Of a stretch of DNA of 64,000 nucleotides, positions 22,523 to 32,422 are shown piece after piece. Source of the DNA: Rhodovulum euryhalinum (GTDB lineage: Bacteria > Pseudomonadota > Alphaproteobacteria > Rhodobacterales > Rhodobacteraceae); assembly GCF_004342445.1 (NCBI RefSeq), contig NZ_SLWW01000016.1, positions 1 to 64,000 on the forward strand, in the 5' to 3' direction. The translations under genes were made by a program, and so were the position numbers. The notes beneath the pieces are model-generated. The model had not been told where the DNA came from. It did no database searches and saw only the letters and a program-made list of their open reading frames with translations. Numbering within the stretch: position 1 is the stretch's first letter; each line of letters begins with the position of its first letter.

Positions 22523-24523
22523 TCATTCGAACTCCATGATCACTTCGTCGACGGCGAGACTGTCGCCGGGCCCGGCCTTGATGCTCGCGACGATGCCCTT
22601 CTTCTCGGCGCGCAGGATGTTCTGCATCTTCATCGCCTCGACCACGCAGAGCGCCTGGCCTTCCTGCACCTCCTGCCCCTCTTCCACATCGATGGTCACG
22701 ATCAGCCCGGGCATCGGGCAGAGCAGGAATTTCGACGTGTCGGGGGGCAGCTTCTCGGGCATCAGGGCGGCCAGTTCCGCCTGGCGGGGGGTGTAGACCG
22801 CCACCTTGATGTCGGCGCCGCGGGTGCGGATGCGGTAGCCGTTAGGCGACTTGCCGACCTTGAGAACCAGCGGTTCGCCATCGATCTCGAGCCGGGCCAG
22901 CGACTGGCCGGGCGTCCAGTCCGAGGTGACGCGATGGGAATCGCCCTCGGCAAAGCGGATGGTCGAACCCTGGCGGTCGGCATCGATGGCGATGCGGAAC
23001 CGCTCGCCCTGGACCACGACCACCCACTCGGTGCCGACGGTGCGTTCGTGGTTGTCCATCGTGCCCGAGATCCGCGCGCGCCGGATCTCGGCCACGCGGA
23101 ACATCGCGGCCGCGGCCGCCGCCACGCGGCGCAGTTCTTCCTTCGGCAGGCTCACGCCGCCGAAACCGTCGGGATATTCCTCGGCGATGAAGGCGGTGGT
23201 GATGTTGCCCGAACAGAACCGCGGGTGATCCATCACCGCCGAAAGGAACGGCAGGTTGTGGCCGATGCCCTCGACCTCGAAGGCGTCGAGCGCGGTGCGC
23301 ATCTCTTCGATGGCCTGGTCGCGGGTCGGCGCCCAGGTGCAGAGCTTGGCGATCATCGGGTCGTAGTACATGCTGATCTCGCCGCCCTCGTAGACGCCGG
23401 TATCGTTGCGCACCACGGCCGCGTCATGCGCCGATTCCGCCGGGGGCCGATAGCGCGTCAGCCGCCCGATCGAGGGCAGGAAGTTGCGGTAGGGATCTTC
23501 GGCGTAAAGCCGGCTTTCCATGGCCCAGCCATTCAGCTTCACATCCGTCTGGCCGAAGGACAGCTTTTCGCCCGCCGCCACGCGGATCATCTGTTCGACA
23601 AGGTCGATGCCGGTGATCAGTTCGGTGACCGGATGTTCCACCTGAAGCCGGGTGTTCATTTCCAGGAAATAGAAGTTCCGGTCGCCGTCGACGATGAATT
23701 CGACGGTCCCCGCGCTGGTGTAGCCCACCGCGCGGGCCAGCGCGCAGGCCTGTTCGCCCATCGCGCGGCGGGTAGCGGCGTCGAGGAAGGGGCTCGGCGC
23801 CTCTTCGATGACCTTCTGATTGCGGCGCTGGATCGAACATTCCCGCTCGCCCAGGTAAAGACAGGTGCCGTGGGTGTCGGCCAGCACCTGAATCTCGATA
23901 TGGCGCGGCTGGGTGACGAATTTCTCGATGAATATGCGGTCATCGCCAAAACTGTTGGCGGCCTCGTTCTTCGACGACTGGAAGCCCTCGCGCGCCTCCT
24001 GATCGGACCAGGCGATGCGCATGCCCTTGCCGCCGCCACCGGCGGATGCCTTGATCATCACCGGATAGCCGATCTGCTGGCTGATCTTGACCGCCTCGTC
24101 GGCATCCGCGATCAGCCCCATGTAGCCCGGCACGGTCGAAACACCGGCCTCGGCGGCCAGCTTCTTGGACGTGATCTTGTCGCCCATCGCCTCGATCGCG
24201 CTGGCGGGCGGGCCGATGAAGGCGACACCGGCCTTTTCGAGCGCCTCGGCGAAGAGCCTGTTCTCGGACAGGAAGCCATAGCCGGGATGCACGGCCTGCG
24301 CGCCGCTTTGGCGGATCGCCTCCATGATCCTGTCGATCACGATGTAGGACTGGTTCGCGGGCGGCGGTCCGATATGGATCGCCTCGTCTGCCATCGAGAC
24401 ATGCAGCGCGTGGCGATCCGCGTCGGAATAGACGGCCACCGTCTTGATGCCCATCTTGCGGGCGGTCTTGATGACCCGGCAGGCGATCTCCCCCCGGTTC
24501 GCGATCAGGATCTTGTCGAACAT
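22523..24523 (-). CDS. pccA: Propionyl-CoA carboxylase alpha subunit (biotin carboxylase + BCCP)
   Basis: Protein of 666 aa. The biotin carboxylase N-domain opens MFDKILIANRGEIACRVIKTARKMGI; an ATP-grasp glycine loop is at KASAGGGGKGMR, and the BC C-domain follows. A BT-like linker leads to a C-terminal biotinyl domain with VEAMKM, where K632 is the expected biotinylated Lys. With PccB it carboxylates propionyl-CoA to methylmalonyl-CoA. Locus and length favour propionyl-CoA over acetyl-CoA as substrate. Confidence 0.96.
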   Translation of the reverse strand: MFDKILIANRGEIACRVIKTARKMGIKTVAVYSDADRHALHVSMADEAIHIGPPPANQSYIVIDRIMEAIRQSGAQAVHPGYGFLSENRLFAEALEKAGVAFIGPPASAIEAMGDKITSKKLAAEAGVSTVPGYMGLIADADEAVKISQQIGYPVMIKASAGGGGKGMRIAWSDQEAREGFQSSKNEAANSFGDDRIFIEKFVTQPRHIEIQVLADTHGTCLYLGERECSIQRRNQKVIEEAPSPFLDAATRRAMGEQACALARAVGYTSAGTVEFIVDGDRNFYFLEMNTRLQVEHPVTELITGIDLVEQMIRVAAGEKLSFGQTDVKLNGWAMESRLYAEDPYRNFLPSIGRLTRYRPPAESAHDAAVVRNDTGVYEGGEISMYYDPMIAKLCTWAPTRDQAIEEMRTALDAFEVEGIGHNLPFLSAVMDHPRFCSGNITTAFIAEEYPDGFGGVSLPKEELRRVAAAAAAMFRVAEIRRARISGTMDNHERTVGTEWVVVVQGERFRIAIDADRQGSTIRFAEGDSHRVTSDWTPGQSLARLEIDGEPLVLKVGKSPNGYRIRTRGADIKVAVYTPRQAELAALMPEKLPPDTSKFLLCPMPGLIVTIDVEEGQEVQEGQALCVVEAMKMQNILRAEKKGIVASIKAGPGDSLAVDEVIMEFE

Positions 24524-24627
24524 CTACGTCCTTTCCAGCCATCGGCCGGGCGGCGTCCGCCCCGGCATTCGAAAAAACAAGGGCCACCGGGGCGCGCAGC
24601 CCAGATGACCCTTTCACATCGTGTCGC

Positions 24628-24647
24628 GGCAGGTCCGAAGACCCGCC
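24628..24647 (-). terminator. Hairpin with TTCG tetraloop after the small lipoprotein gene
   Basis: On the minus strand an 8-bp stem (GGCGGGTC / GACCTGCC, one G-T wobble) closes a C(TTCG)G tetraloop 9 bp past the stop of the small lipoprotein gene. There is no T-run, so it may stabilise the 3' end rather than terminate. Confidence 0.4.
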
Positions 24648-24655
24648 GGATCAGA

Positions 24656-24859
24656 TCAGTTGCACACGCCCGCGTCGTCGCACAGCGCGCCCGCGGCCGC
24701 CCCGGCCGCGGCCCCCGCGAGGGGATTGACGTCGAGCACTTCGGCCACGACTGCGCCGCCCAATGCGCCGACAGCCGCCCGCTCCTGATCGCGGGACATG
24801 TTGCACGCGGAAAGCGCGACGATTGCGGCCAATGCCGCCAGAACCTTGAGATTAAGCAT
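24656..24859 (-). CDS. Small glycine-zipper-like lipoprotein
   Basis: Protein of 67 aa with a lipoprotein signal peptide and lipobox (IVALSAC, Cys at 19). An Ala/Gly-rich segment follows (AVGALGGAVVAEVLDVNPLAGAAAGAAAGAL), resembling a glycine-zipper membrane segment, and the protein ends LCDDAGVCN with two Cys. It is likely an outer-membrane lipoprotein of unknown role. It sits upstream of pccA on the same strand. Confidence 0.75.
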   Translation of the reverse strand: MLNLKVLAALAAIVALSACNMSRDQERAAVGALGGAVVAEVLDVNPLAGAAAGAAAGALCDDAGVCN

Positions 24860-25172
24860 CCTACTCCGCCTCCGATGGGTTTGTCATTGCGACGCGATAT
24901 TACAGTGAAGACCGCCAGCACAAAGCGGAAATCGCGGTCGCAGGCGGCGCGTCGCCGCAGTCCCGGAAAAGGGGTGGGCCTGACCCAAGAATATGGATCA
25001 GGCCCGGGGGTTGGGGAAGGGTAACGGTAGTACCAAACGCGGGGGCGAAGGGGTATCGCCTGATCGCGTCCAAAGTCAGGATTCCAGACTTGCGGGAAAA
25101 AGAAAAGCCCACAACGGAGAGGCGAGTTGATTTTGGCTGATTCCCGCCCATCTGCCAGGCGGCTGAGCAAGT
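24860..25172. other. Intergenic region with inverted repeat, no gene seen
   Basis: This 313-bp stretch between two small minus-strand genes has no convincing coding frame. It contains a perfect 8-bp inverted repeat GGGCCTGA / TCAGGCCC (24976-24983 and 24998-25005, 14-nt loop) and locally lower GC around 25070-25140. It may hold the promoter of the small lipoprotein gene, a terminator of the upstream gene or a small RNA; none can be proven here. Confidence 0.35.
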
Positions 25173-25532
25173 TCATGCCGATCGTCCCCTGCCGATGATC
25201 GAAGGGAAAGCAACGCGGGCGCGGTCGACATCTATCCGGAGCAGCGCCTCGTAGCTTTCGGGGTCGAAGGGATCCTCGGCGGGGACAACCTCGCGGCCGA
25301 AGAACCACGAAAGCCGTCCCGCATCCAGGTTGCCCCGCTCGAACGGTTCGTCGCCGAAATGCTCCCACAGCGCGGCAAGGAATCCCTCGTCGGCGCGCCG
25401 GTCCGCGGGACGGCGGTCGGCGAAGCGTTCGCGCGCGATCAGCCGGACGGCGCCGTCCTTGTTGGCGCGGCGGATGGTGAACTGGAAATCTGTGCCGGGA
25501 AGGCGGCCGGGAAAGCCCCTGTGCTTCAGCAT
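25173..25532 (-). CDS. Hypothetical protein
   Basis: Protein of 119 aa starting MLKHRGFPGRLPGTDFQFTIRRANKDGAVRLIARERFADRRPADRRADEGFLAALWEHFG. It is soluble, rich in Arg and Asp, with no signal peptide or membrane segment. I do not recognise the family. Position within the pcc locus between pccA and pccB, with normal codon use, supports a real gene. An in-frame start at 25583 would add 17 residues of poor quality. Confidence 0.65.
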   Translation of the reverse strand: MLKHRGFPGRLPGTDFQFTIRRANKDGAVRLIARERFADRRPADRRADEGFLAALWEHFGDEPFERGNLDAGRLSWFFGREVVPAEDPFDPESYEALLRIDVDRARVAFPSIIGRGRSA

Positions 25533-25601
25533 CGCGCAGCCTCCCGGACCAGGGGTCGCGCAGGGGGATTCGGGGCGGGCCAAGCCCGCCCCGAGACCAT
25601 G

Positions 25602-25730
25602 TCAGTACTTGGTGGACGTCGGCTCGGCCACGACGGGCTGTTCGACGTACACGACTTCCTCTTGCTGGGCACAGGCCGCAGCAAACGCCACGACGGACAG
25701 CGCCACGAGGGCCTTGATGCTCTTGGACAT
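25602..25730 (-). CDS. Very small lipoprotein (42 aa)
   Basis: Protein of 42 aa: MSKSIKALVALSVVAFAAAC with a lipobox-like AFAAAC, leaving a mature peptide of about 23 residues rich in Gln, Glu and Val (CAQQEEVVYVEQPVVAEP) and ending TSTKY. I recall similar peptides in Rhodobacterales; function unknown. It lies between the hypothetical gene and the DUF6497 gene on the same strand. The longer frame to 25850 is not supported. Confidence 0.7.
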   Translation of the reverse strand: MSKSIKALVALSVVAFAAACAQQEEVVYVEQPVVAEPTSTKY

Positions 25731-25929
25731 CCGGAACTCCCTAATATTGCGGGGGTCGGTTGAAGACCTGCCCCGATCACGTTGAAGGTCACGCTTTCGC
25801 GACCAGCCAGAATCATAGACCAATCCAGATGCTTTGCACATGCCGCGCAAGCGGATGCTGCGGGATGTGACTCAAAAAGCGCAGCTTTCCGCCCGCCTTC
25901 GAATCGGCGTGCAAGGTGTTGCGGCATCG

Positions 25930-26397
25930 TCAGAAACCCTCCCACACACAGCGGCCATCCTCGGGGCGGAAGGCCTCGAAGAACTGGGTGGCCTCGGGCG
26001 CGGGCGCGCCGAAGTCCACCGGGCGGTCCATCAGCGTGATGACGACCTGCGCGATCTTGGGCCCGATCTCGGCAAGCCGCGGCAGGGCGTAGGTCTCGCA
26101 CAGGTATTCCATGTCGCCCGCGGCCAGTTCGAACGGCATCGCGCCCCCCTCGCGGGCGATCTGCGGCGCGAGGAACCGGAAGCGCAGGGTCAATCCCTCG
26201 GGACCCGGCTCGCCAGTGATCGTGTCATGGTGGGTGACCGGCTGGCCCGAGGGCACGTCGATCAGCCCCTGCGCCGAAAGGGAGGATGCGGCCAATGCCA
26301 GCGCCAGCACATGGGACACGCATCCCGCCGCCTTTCCCCACCGGGAAAAGGGCGCGACAGGGCGCGAGACGCCTTGGGTCATCTGGAAATCGGGCAT
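25930..26397 (-). CDS. DUF6497-like secreted protein
   Basis: Protein of 155 aa. After a hydrophobic N-terminal segment (VSHVLALALAASSLSAQGL) it reads IDVPSGQPVTHHDTITGEPGPEGLTLRFRFLAPQI and ends DGRCVWEGF, which I associate with the Rhodobacterales family DUF6497. Conserved Cys residues (YLCETYALP, GRCVW) may pair in the periplasm. The ATG at 26397 has a GGAGGT site and is preferred over 26433. Function unknown. Confidence 0.65.
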   Translation of the reverse strand: MPDFQMTQGVSRPVAPFSRWGKAAGCVSHVLALALAASSLSAQGLIDVPSGQPVTHHDTITGEPGPEGLTLRFRFLAPQIAREGGAMPFELAAGDMEYLCETYALPRLAEIGPKIAQVVITLMDRPVDFGAPAPEATQFFEAFRPEDGRCVWEGF

Positions 26398-26448
26398 CGG
26401 GCCACCTCCGTCGCCGGCCGGCGCCGTGGGCACCGGCCGATCCTGGGC

Positions 26449-27981
<1,533 letters not shown>

Positions 27982-28056
27982 CAGCACTGGACCCCTTGCG
28001 GAAATTTGCGGCAACCTAGCGATACCGGGTCGGGGTTCAAAGCCCAATTCGGTTAA

Positions 28057-28106
28057 TTTGCAAACTATTGACAGGGTGTGTTCCGCAAATTGCAAACCTG
28101 CAAACT
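28057..28106 (-). promoter_or_regulatory. Putative ScfR/PccR operator upstream of pccB
   Basis: Four GCAAA-type half-sites cluster here: a perfect palindromic TTTGCAAA at 28057-28064, then GCAAAT at 28085, TTGCAAA at 28090-28096 and TGCAAA at 28099-28104. The last two lie 8 bp apart, one DNA-turn-scale spacing. The same composite arrangement occurs upstream of the ScfR-type regulator gene. In Rhodobacter sphaeroides, PccR is known to recognise TTTGCAAA-based sites at pccB and pccR. Assignment here rests on that knowledge and the shared motif. Confidence 0.7.
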
Positions 28107-28198
28107 CCGGCGGCGTGATTTCGCCCATTCGCAAGGGCGGACCTCGGCCGGGTTTTGACCGGATGGACAAATTATTGACCAGGGCGTAATCCGAAACC

Positions 28199-29455
28199 AT
28201 GTCCACGCGACCCGAGGTGCGGTTTCTCGACCGTACGACCCCGCCCCACATCCTGACACTCGTGCTGCTCGCGGGGCTACCGGCGCTGTCGATGAACATC
28301 TTCCTGCCGTCGCTGCCGATCATGGCCGAGCATTTCGGGACCGACTACCGGCTGATGCAACTGTCGGTGGCGCTGTACCTGGCGGTGAACGCGGTGCTTC
28401 AACTGGCGATCGGCCCGATTTCGGATCGTTACGGGCGGCGCCCGGTGCTGCTGGTCTCGACGGCGCTGTTCCTGATGGCAACGCTTGGCTGCATCCTTGC
28501 CCCCAATGCCACACTGTTTCTTGCGTTCCGCATGGCGCAGGCGGTGATCGTGACCGGCATGGTACTGTCGCGCGCGGTGGTGCGCGACATGGTCGAGGAC
28601 GCGCAGGCCGCCTCGATGATCGGCTATGTCACCATGGGCATGGCGCTGGTGCCGATGGTCGGCCCGGCGGTGGGCGGCCTGCTGGACGAGGCGTTCGGGT
28701 GGCAGGCAAGCTTTGGCGCACTGCTGCTTTGCGGCGCGCTGGTTCTGGCGCTGATCTGGGCGGATCTGGGCGAAACGGCGACATTCCGCAAGGTCAGCCT
28801 GGCTGGCCAGTTCCGCGAATATCCCGAGCTTCTGCGCTCGCGCCGGTTCTGGGGCTATGCGCTGGCCGCCAGCTTTGCCTCCGGCGCATTCTTCGCTTAT
28901 CTGGGCGGCGCGCCCTTCGTGGGTTCCGAGGTGTTCGGCCTGCCGCCCGCGGCGCTTGGCCTTTATTTCGGGATCGCGGCGCTTGGCTACATGGGCGGGA
29001 ACTACCTGTCCGGGCGGTATTCGGTGCGGGTCGGGATCAACGGGATGATCCTGTACGGCACCCTGGTCGCGGGCTCCGCGCCGCTGGTGTCCATGGCGCT
29101 GTTCGCGCTCGGGGCGACACATCCGCTGGCCTTCTTCGGGGTGATGGCGCTGGTCGGGCTTGGCAACGGGATGACGCTGCCGAACGCGACCGCGGGCATG
29201 CTGTCGGTGCGCCCGCACCTGGCGGGCACGGCCAGCGGGCTGGGCGGCGCGATCATGATCGGCGGCGGCGCGGGGCTGTCGGCACTGGCAGGCGCGCTGC
29301 TGGTTCCAGGCACCGGGGCCTGGCCGCTTCTGGGGATCATGCTCACAACCTCGCTGCTGGCGGTTCTTTCGGTGCTCTATGTGCGCCGGATCGACCGGCT
29401 GGAGGGGCCGCTGGACGCCACCCCACCCCCCAAGTCACGCCCTCCGCGGCTCTGA
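28199..29455 (+). CDS. MFS multidrug efflux transporter (Bcr/CflA family)
   Basis: Protein of 418 aa with 12 predicted membrane segments. The MFS motif A is at [14 protein letters not shown] between segments 2 and 3, and the segment-5 motif C is in the [17 protein letters not shown] stretch typical of drug/H+ antiporters of the DHA1 Bcr/CflA type. Substrate unknown. It is divergent from pccB, so the PccR-like sites lie between the two starts. Confidence 0.9.
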   Translation: MSTRPEVRFLDRTTPPHILTLVLLAGLPALSMNIFLPSLPIMAEHFGTDYRLMQLSVALYLAVNAVLQLAIGPISDRYGRRPVLLVSTALFLMATLGCILAPNATLFLAFRMAQAVIVTGMVLSRAVVRDMVEDAQAASMIGYVTMGMALVPMVGPAVGGLLDEAFGWQASFGALLLCGALVLALIWADLGETATFRKVSLAGQFREYPELLRSRRFWGYALAASFASGAFFAYLGGAPFVGSEVFGLPPAALGLYFGIAALGYMGGNYLSGRYSVRVGINGMILYGTLVAGSAPLVSMALFALGATHPLAFFGVMALVGLGNGMTLPNATAGMLSVRPHLAGTASGLGGAIMIGGGAGLSALAGALLVPGTGAWPLLGIMLTTSLLAVLSVLYVRRIDRLEGPLDATPPPKSRPPRL

Positions 29456-29474
29456 CCCGGACTTGCGCGACCAG

Positions 29475-29511
29475 TTTGCAAACGATACGGGACGCATTGC
29501 GAACCTGCAAA
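29475..29511 (+). promoter_or_regulatory. Putative autoregulatory ScfR/PccR site
   Basis: A perfect TTTGCAAA is at 29475-29482. A composite TTGCGAA-CC-TGCAAA is at 29497-29511, nearly identical to TTGCAAA-CC-TGCAAA upstream of pccB. It ends 17 bp before the regulator's ATG, a position suited to autoregulation. Confidence 0.68.
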
Positions 29512-29528
29512 TCAGACGGATACCGCCG

Positions 29529-30932
29529 ATGACCACGCGCAAACTCTATGCTGGCGTGAAACTGCGTGAAACCCGCGCCCGGCTGGGGCTGACGCAGAAG
29601 GATTTCGCGGCGCGGCTAGGGGTCTCGCTGCCCTATCTGAACCAGATGGAGAACAACAACCGGCCGGTGTCGTCCACGGTGCTGCTGGCGCTGGCTTCGG
29701 AGTTCGGTTTCGACGTTACGGAACTGTCCTCGGGCGATGCCGAACGGCTGATCTCGGACATGCGCGAGGCGCTGGCCGACCCGGTTTTCGGCGAACTGGC
29801 CCCGCCGCTGGCGGATCTGCGGCTGGCCGCGTCGAATGCACCGGCACTGGCGCGCGCCTTCCTGGAACTGCACCGCGCCTATCGCCAAAGCCACGAAAGG
29901 CTGGCCTCGCTGGACGAGGCGTTGGGGCGCGAGGACTCGGCGCTGCACCCCTCACCCTGGGAAGAGGTGCGTGATTTCTTTCACTATTGCGATAATTACA
30001 TTGATGCAGTGGACCGCGCCGCGGAACGCTTTGCCCGCGCGGGCGCCGGGCCGGACGACCCCGAACGGCGTGCCGCCGATGCCTTGGAAGCGGCCGGCAT
30101 CACCCTGAAATCCGAAGATATTCCCGGGGTGCGGACCTATGACATGCAGAGCCGCACGCTGATCCTTTCGGCCCGGCTGACCGGCGCCACCCGGCGTTTC
30201 CAGCTGTTGCATCAGCTTGCACTTGTAACACAATACCAGCTTCTGGAGGCGACGCTGGATCTGGCCCGGTTCCAGAGCCCCGAGGCGCGCGACATCGCGC
30301 GGATCGGAATGGCGAACTATTTCGCCGGGGCCGCGCTGCTGCCCTATACGCGCTTTCTCGACGCGGCGCAGGACACACGGCACGACCTGGAATTGCTGGC
30401 CGACCGGTTCGGCGCCTCGGTCGAGCAGGTGGCGCATCGGCTGTCCACGCTGCAACGGCCCGGCGCCAAGGGGTTGCCGTTCTTCTTCGTTCGGGTCGAC
30501 CAGGCGGGGACGATCACCAAGCGCCACTCGGCAACGCGGCTGCAATTCGCGCGCTTCGGCGGGGCCTGTCCGCTGTGGAACGTCTACCGCGCCTTCGAGA
30601 CGCCGGGGCGGTTCCGGCGGCAACTGGCCGAGACGCCGGACGGGGTACGCTATTTCTGCCTCGCCTGCGACGTGACCAAGCCGGGCGGCGCGTGGGGGGC
30701 GCCGGTGCGCCGATTCGCGATCGGGCTTGGCTGCGAGATCCGGCATGCCGACCGGCTGGTCTATGCCGACGACCTGGACCTGACGAATTCCGCCGCGTTC
30801 GAGCCGATCGGCATCTCCTGCCGGATCTGCGAGCGGCGCAATTGCCACCAGCGCGCGGTTCCGCCGCTGGAACGCCGGCTCAGCGTCGATCCCAACCGGC
30901 GCGGCGTCCTGCCTTACGAGGTCGCGGAATAG
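29529..30932 (+). CDS. pccR: Short-chain fatty acyl-CoA regulator (ScfR/PccR/RamB type)
   Basis: Protein of 467 aa. The N-terminal XRE-type HTH (about residues 8-65: LRETRARLGLTQKDFAARLGVSLPYLNQMENNNRPVSSTVLLALASEFG) is followed by a long helical domain. A C-terminal Cys-rich part has CLACD and CRICERRNCHQRAVPPLERRL. This is the ScfR architecture known to sense acyl-CoA intermediates; adjacency to pccB suggests propionyl-CoA sensing. The ATG at 29529 starts MTTRKLYAGVKL. Confidence 0.88.
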   Translation: MTTRKLYAGVKLRETRARLGLTQKDFAARLGVSLPYLNQMENNNRPVSSTVLLALASEFGFDVTELSSGDAERLISDMREALADPVFGELAPPLADLRLAASNAPALARAFLELHRAYRQSHERLASLDEALGREDSALHPSPWEEVRDFFHYCDNYIDAVDRAAERFARAGAGPDDPERRAADALEAAGITLKSEDIPGVRTYDMQSRTLILSARLTGATRRFQLLHQLALVTQYQLLEATLDLARFQSPEARDIARIGMANYFAGAALLPYTRFLDAAQDTRHDLELLADRFGASVEQVAHRLSTLQRPGAKGLPFFFVRVDQAGTITKRHSATRLQFARFGGACPLWNVYRAFETPGRFRRQLAETPDGVRYFCLACDVTKPGGAWGAPVRRFAIGLGCEIRHADRLVYADDLDLTNSAAFEPIGISCRICERRNCHQRAVPPLERRLSVDPNRRGVLPYEVAE

Positions 30933-30990
30933 CTTTGACGATTCCCCTGCGCGGCCCGTAAATGAGGGCGGGAAGAACAGGGAGGAATTC

Positions 30991-31470
30991 ATGGAACTCA
31001 CGGGCAGCCGCATCATTGCGGCCGACCGGGCGGTGGTGTGGGAACGCCTGACCGATCCGGACACGTTGAAGGCCTGCATCCCAGGCTGCGAGGAACTAGA
31101 CGGCAGTATCGCGGACGGGTTCGAGGCTATGGTCAAACAGAAGATCGGCCCGGTCAAGGCGACCTTCAAGGGCGCCGTCACGGTGTCGGACCTGGTGGAA
31201 GAGCAGAGCTACAAGATCTCGGGCGAGGGCAAGGGCGGCGTCGCGGGCTTTGCCAAGGGGCGCGCGGATGTGCGGCTGCAGGATGCCGAAGACGGCGGCA
31301 CGGAACTGATCTACGATGTCCATGCCGAAGTGGGCGGCAAGCTCGCGCAACTCGGCTCGCGGCTGATCCACGGCACGGCGCGGCGGCTGGCCGACCAGTT
31401 CTTCGACAATTTCACGGCCGCCGTCGAAGGCCCCGCCGAGGAACGGCAAAGCGAGGCCGCCGAAAGCTGA
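30991..31470 (+). CDS. CoxG-like SRPBCC family protein
   Basis: Protein of 159 aa with the START-like helix-grip fold: MELTGSRIIAADRAVVWERLTDPDTLKACIPGCEEL, the standard opening of carbon monoxide dehydrogenase subunit G (CoxG) relatives. The C-terminus ends in a Glu-rich tail without the membrane anchor of true CoxG. No CO dehydrogenase genes are nearby, so a lipid or ligand-binding role is as likely. It has a strong AGGGAGG ribosome site. Confidence 0.88.
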   Translation: MELTGSRIIAADRAVVWERLTDPDTLKACIPGCEELDGSIADGFEAMVKQKIGPVKATFKGAVTVSDLVEEQSYKISGEGKGGVAGFAKGRADVRLQDAEDGGTELIYDVHAEVGGKLAQLGSRLIHGTARRLADQFFDNFTAAVEGPAEERQSEAAES

Positions 31471-31480
31471 AGGCTGCGCG

Positions 31481-31726
31481 TCAGGCGGCGGCGGTGCGCA
31501 GGATGCGGGCGATCTCGTCCTTGAGATGCATCCGCGTCTTGCGCATTTCGTTCAGGTGCAGATCGTCGGTCGGCTCGATATCGGTCTCGGCCCGGTGCAC
31601 GGCGCCGTTGATGTCGTGATATTCGTCGAAGAGGCGCGCGAAATGGGCGTCCTTCGCCTTGAGCTCGTGCATCATGTCCGCCTGGTCGGGGAACTCCTCG
31701 GCAAGCTCGTGCGGCGTGTGGGACAT
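31481..31726 (-). CDS. YdcH/DUF465 family protein
   Basis: Protein of 81 aa, all helical: HELAEEFPDQADMMHELKAKDAHFARLFDEYHDINGAVHRAETDIEPTDDLHLNEMRKTRMHLKDEIARIL. This matches the DUF465/YdcH hairpin family; function unknown. It is convergent with the CoxG-like gene. Confidence 0.9.
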   Translation of the reverse strand: MSHTPHELAEEFPDQADMMHELKAKDAHFARLFDEYHDINGAVHRAETDIEPTDDLHLNEMRKTRMHLKDEIARILRTAAA

Positions 31727-31813
31727 TCCCGTCTCCTTTTCCAGTTATGTTCGGATCGACCGTAGGAACCCTGCGGATCGGCTGTCCTTGACCCCGATCA
31801 AACCCGGACGGGT

Positions 31814-32380
31814 TCAGACGCCAAGCGCCTCGCCATGGGTCAGAAGGATCGGCACGACCAGATCCTCTTCGTCGACCAGGTGGCGGTAGAGGAACCGGCC
31901 GAACCCGGCGAGTGTCCCGTCAAGCATCCCGGCGCTGTCCCGCAGGTCGGCCGGCTGTGCACGGATCAGCCGCCGGGTCGCCTCGGCGAGGCCGTGCAGG
32001 TGCCCGTCGAGCGCATGGTGGTCACCATCGAGGATATCGAAGCCGCGCGCAAGGCGGGGCTCCGCCGCGACGAGGCGGGGGAAATAATGCTTATCCTCGA
32101 TCTGGTGATGGCCGTGCAATTCGCCCAGCAGGATCTGCGCATAGCGCGCTGTGTTGCGAACCGCCCGGTCGGGCGCGGCGCTTCGGTCGAGGATTGCCCG
32201 GCTTTCGAGCCCGATCCGGTCGATGAGCATGCGGAACATCAGATGCCGCTCCAGCCAGAACCGGGTCAGGCCGTCGTACTGCGCATGGCTTTGCCACAGA
32301 TCGCGCGGGTGTTCGTCAAGCAGCACCCGCAGCGCATCGGGCAGGCCCGCGCGGGTTTCGAGTGTCAGGGCATCGGTCAT
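31814..32380 (-). CDS. Hemerythrin HHE-domain protein
   Basis: Protein of 188 aa. Metal-ligand histidines appear in the expected helical pattern: H42 region (WLERHLMFRMLIDR), GELHGHHQIEDKHYFPRL (HxxxE type), LDGDHHALDGHLHGL and LYRHLVDEEDLVVPILL. Such proteins bind a di-iron centre and handle oxygen, NO or iron. No partner gene is evident. Confidence 0.88.
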   Translation of the reverse strand: MTDALTLETRAGLPDALRVLLDEHPRDLWQSHAQYDGLTRFWLERHLMFRMLIDRIGLESRAILDRSAAPDRAVRNTARYAQILLGELHGHHQIEDKHYFPRLVAAEPRLARGFDILDGDHHALDGHLHGLAEATRRLIRAQPADLRDSAGMLDGTLAGFGRFLYRHLVDEEDLVVPILLTHGEALGV

Positions 32381-32422
32381 GTTGCGTGAGCTAGGCGGGC
32401 GGCGCCGGACGGCAAGGCGGCA

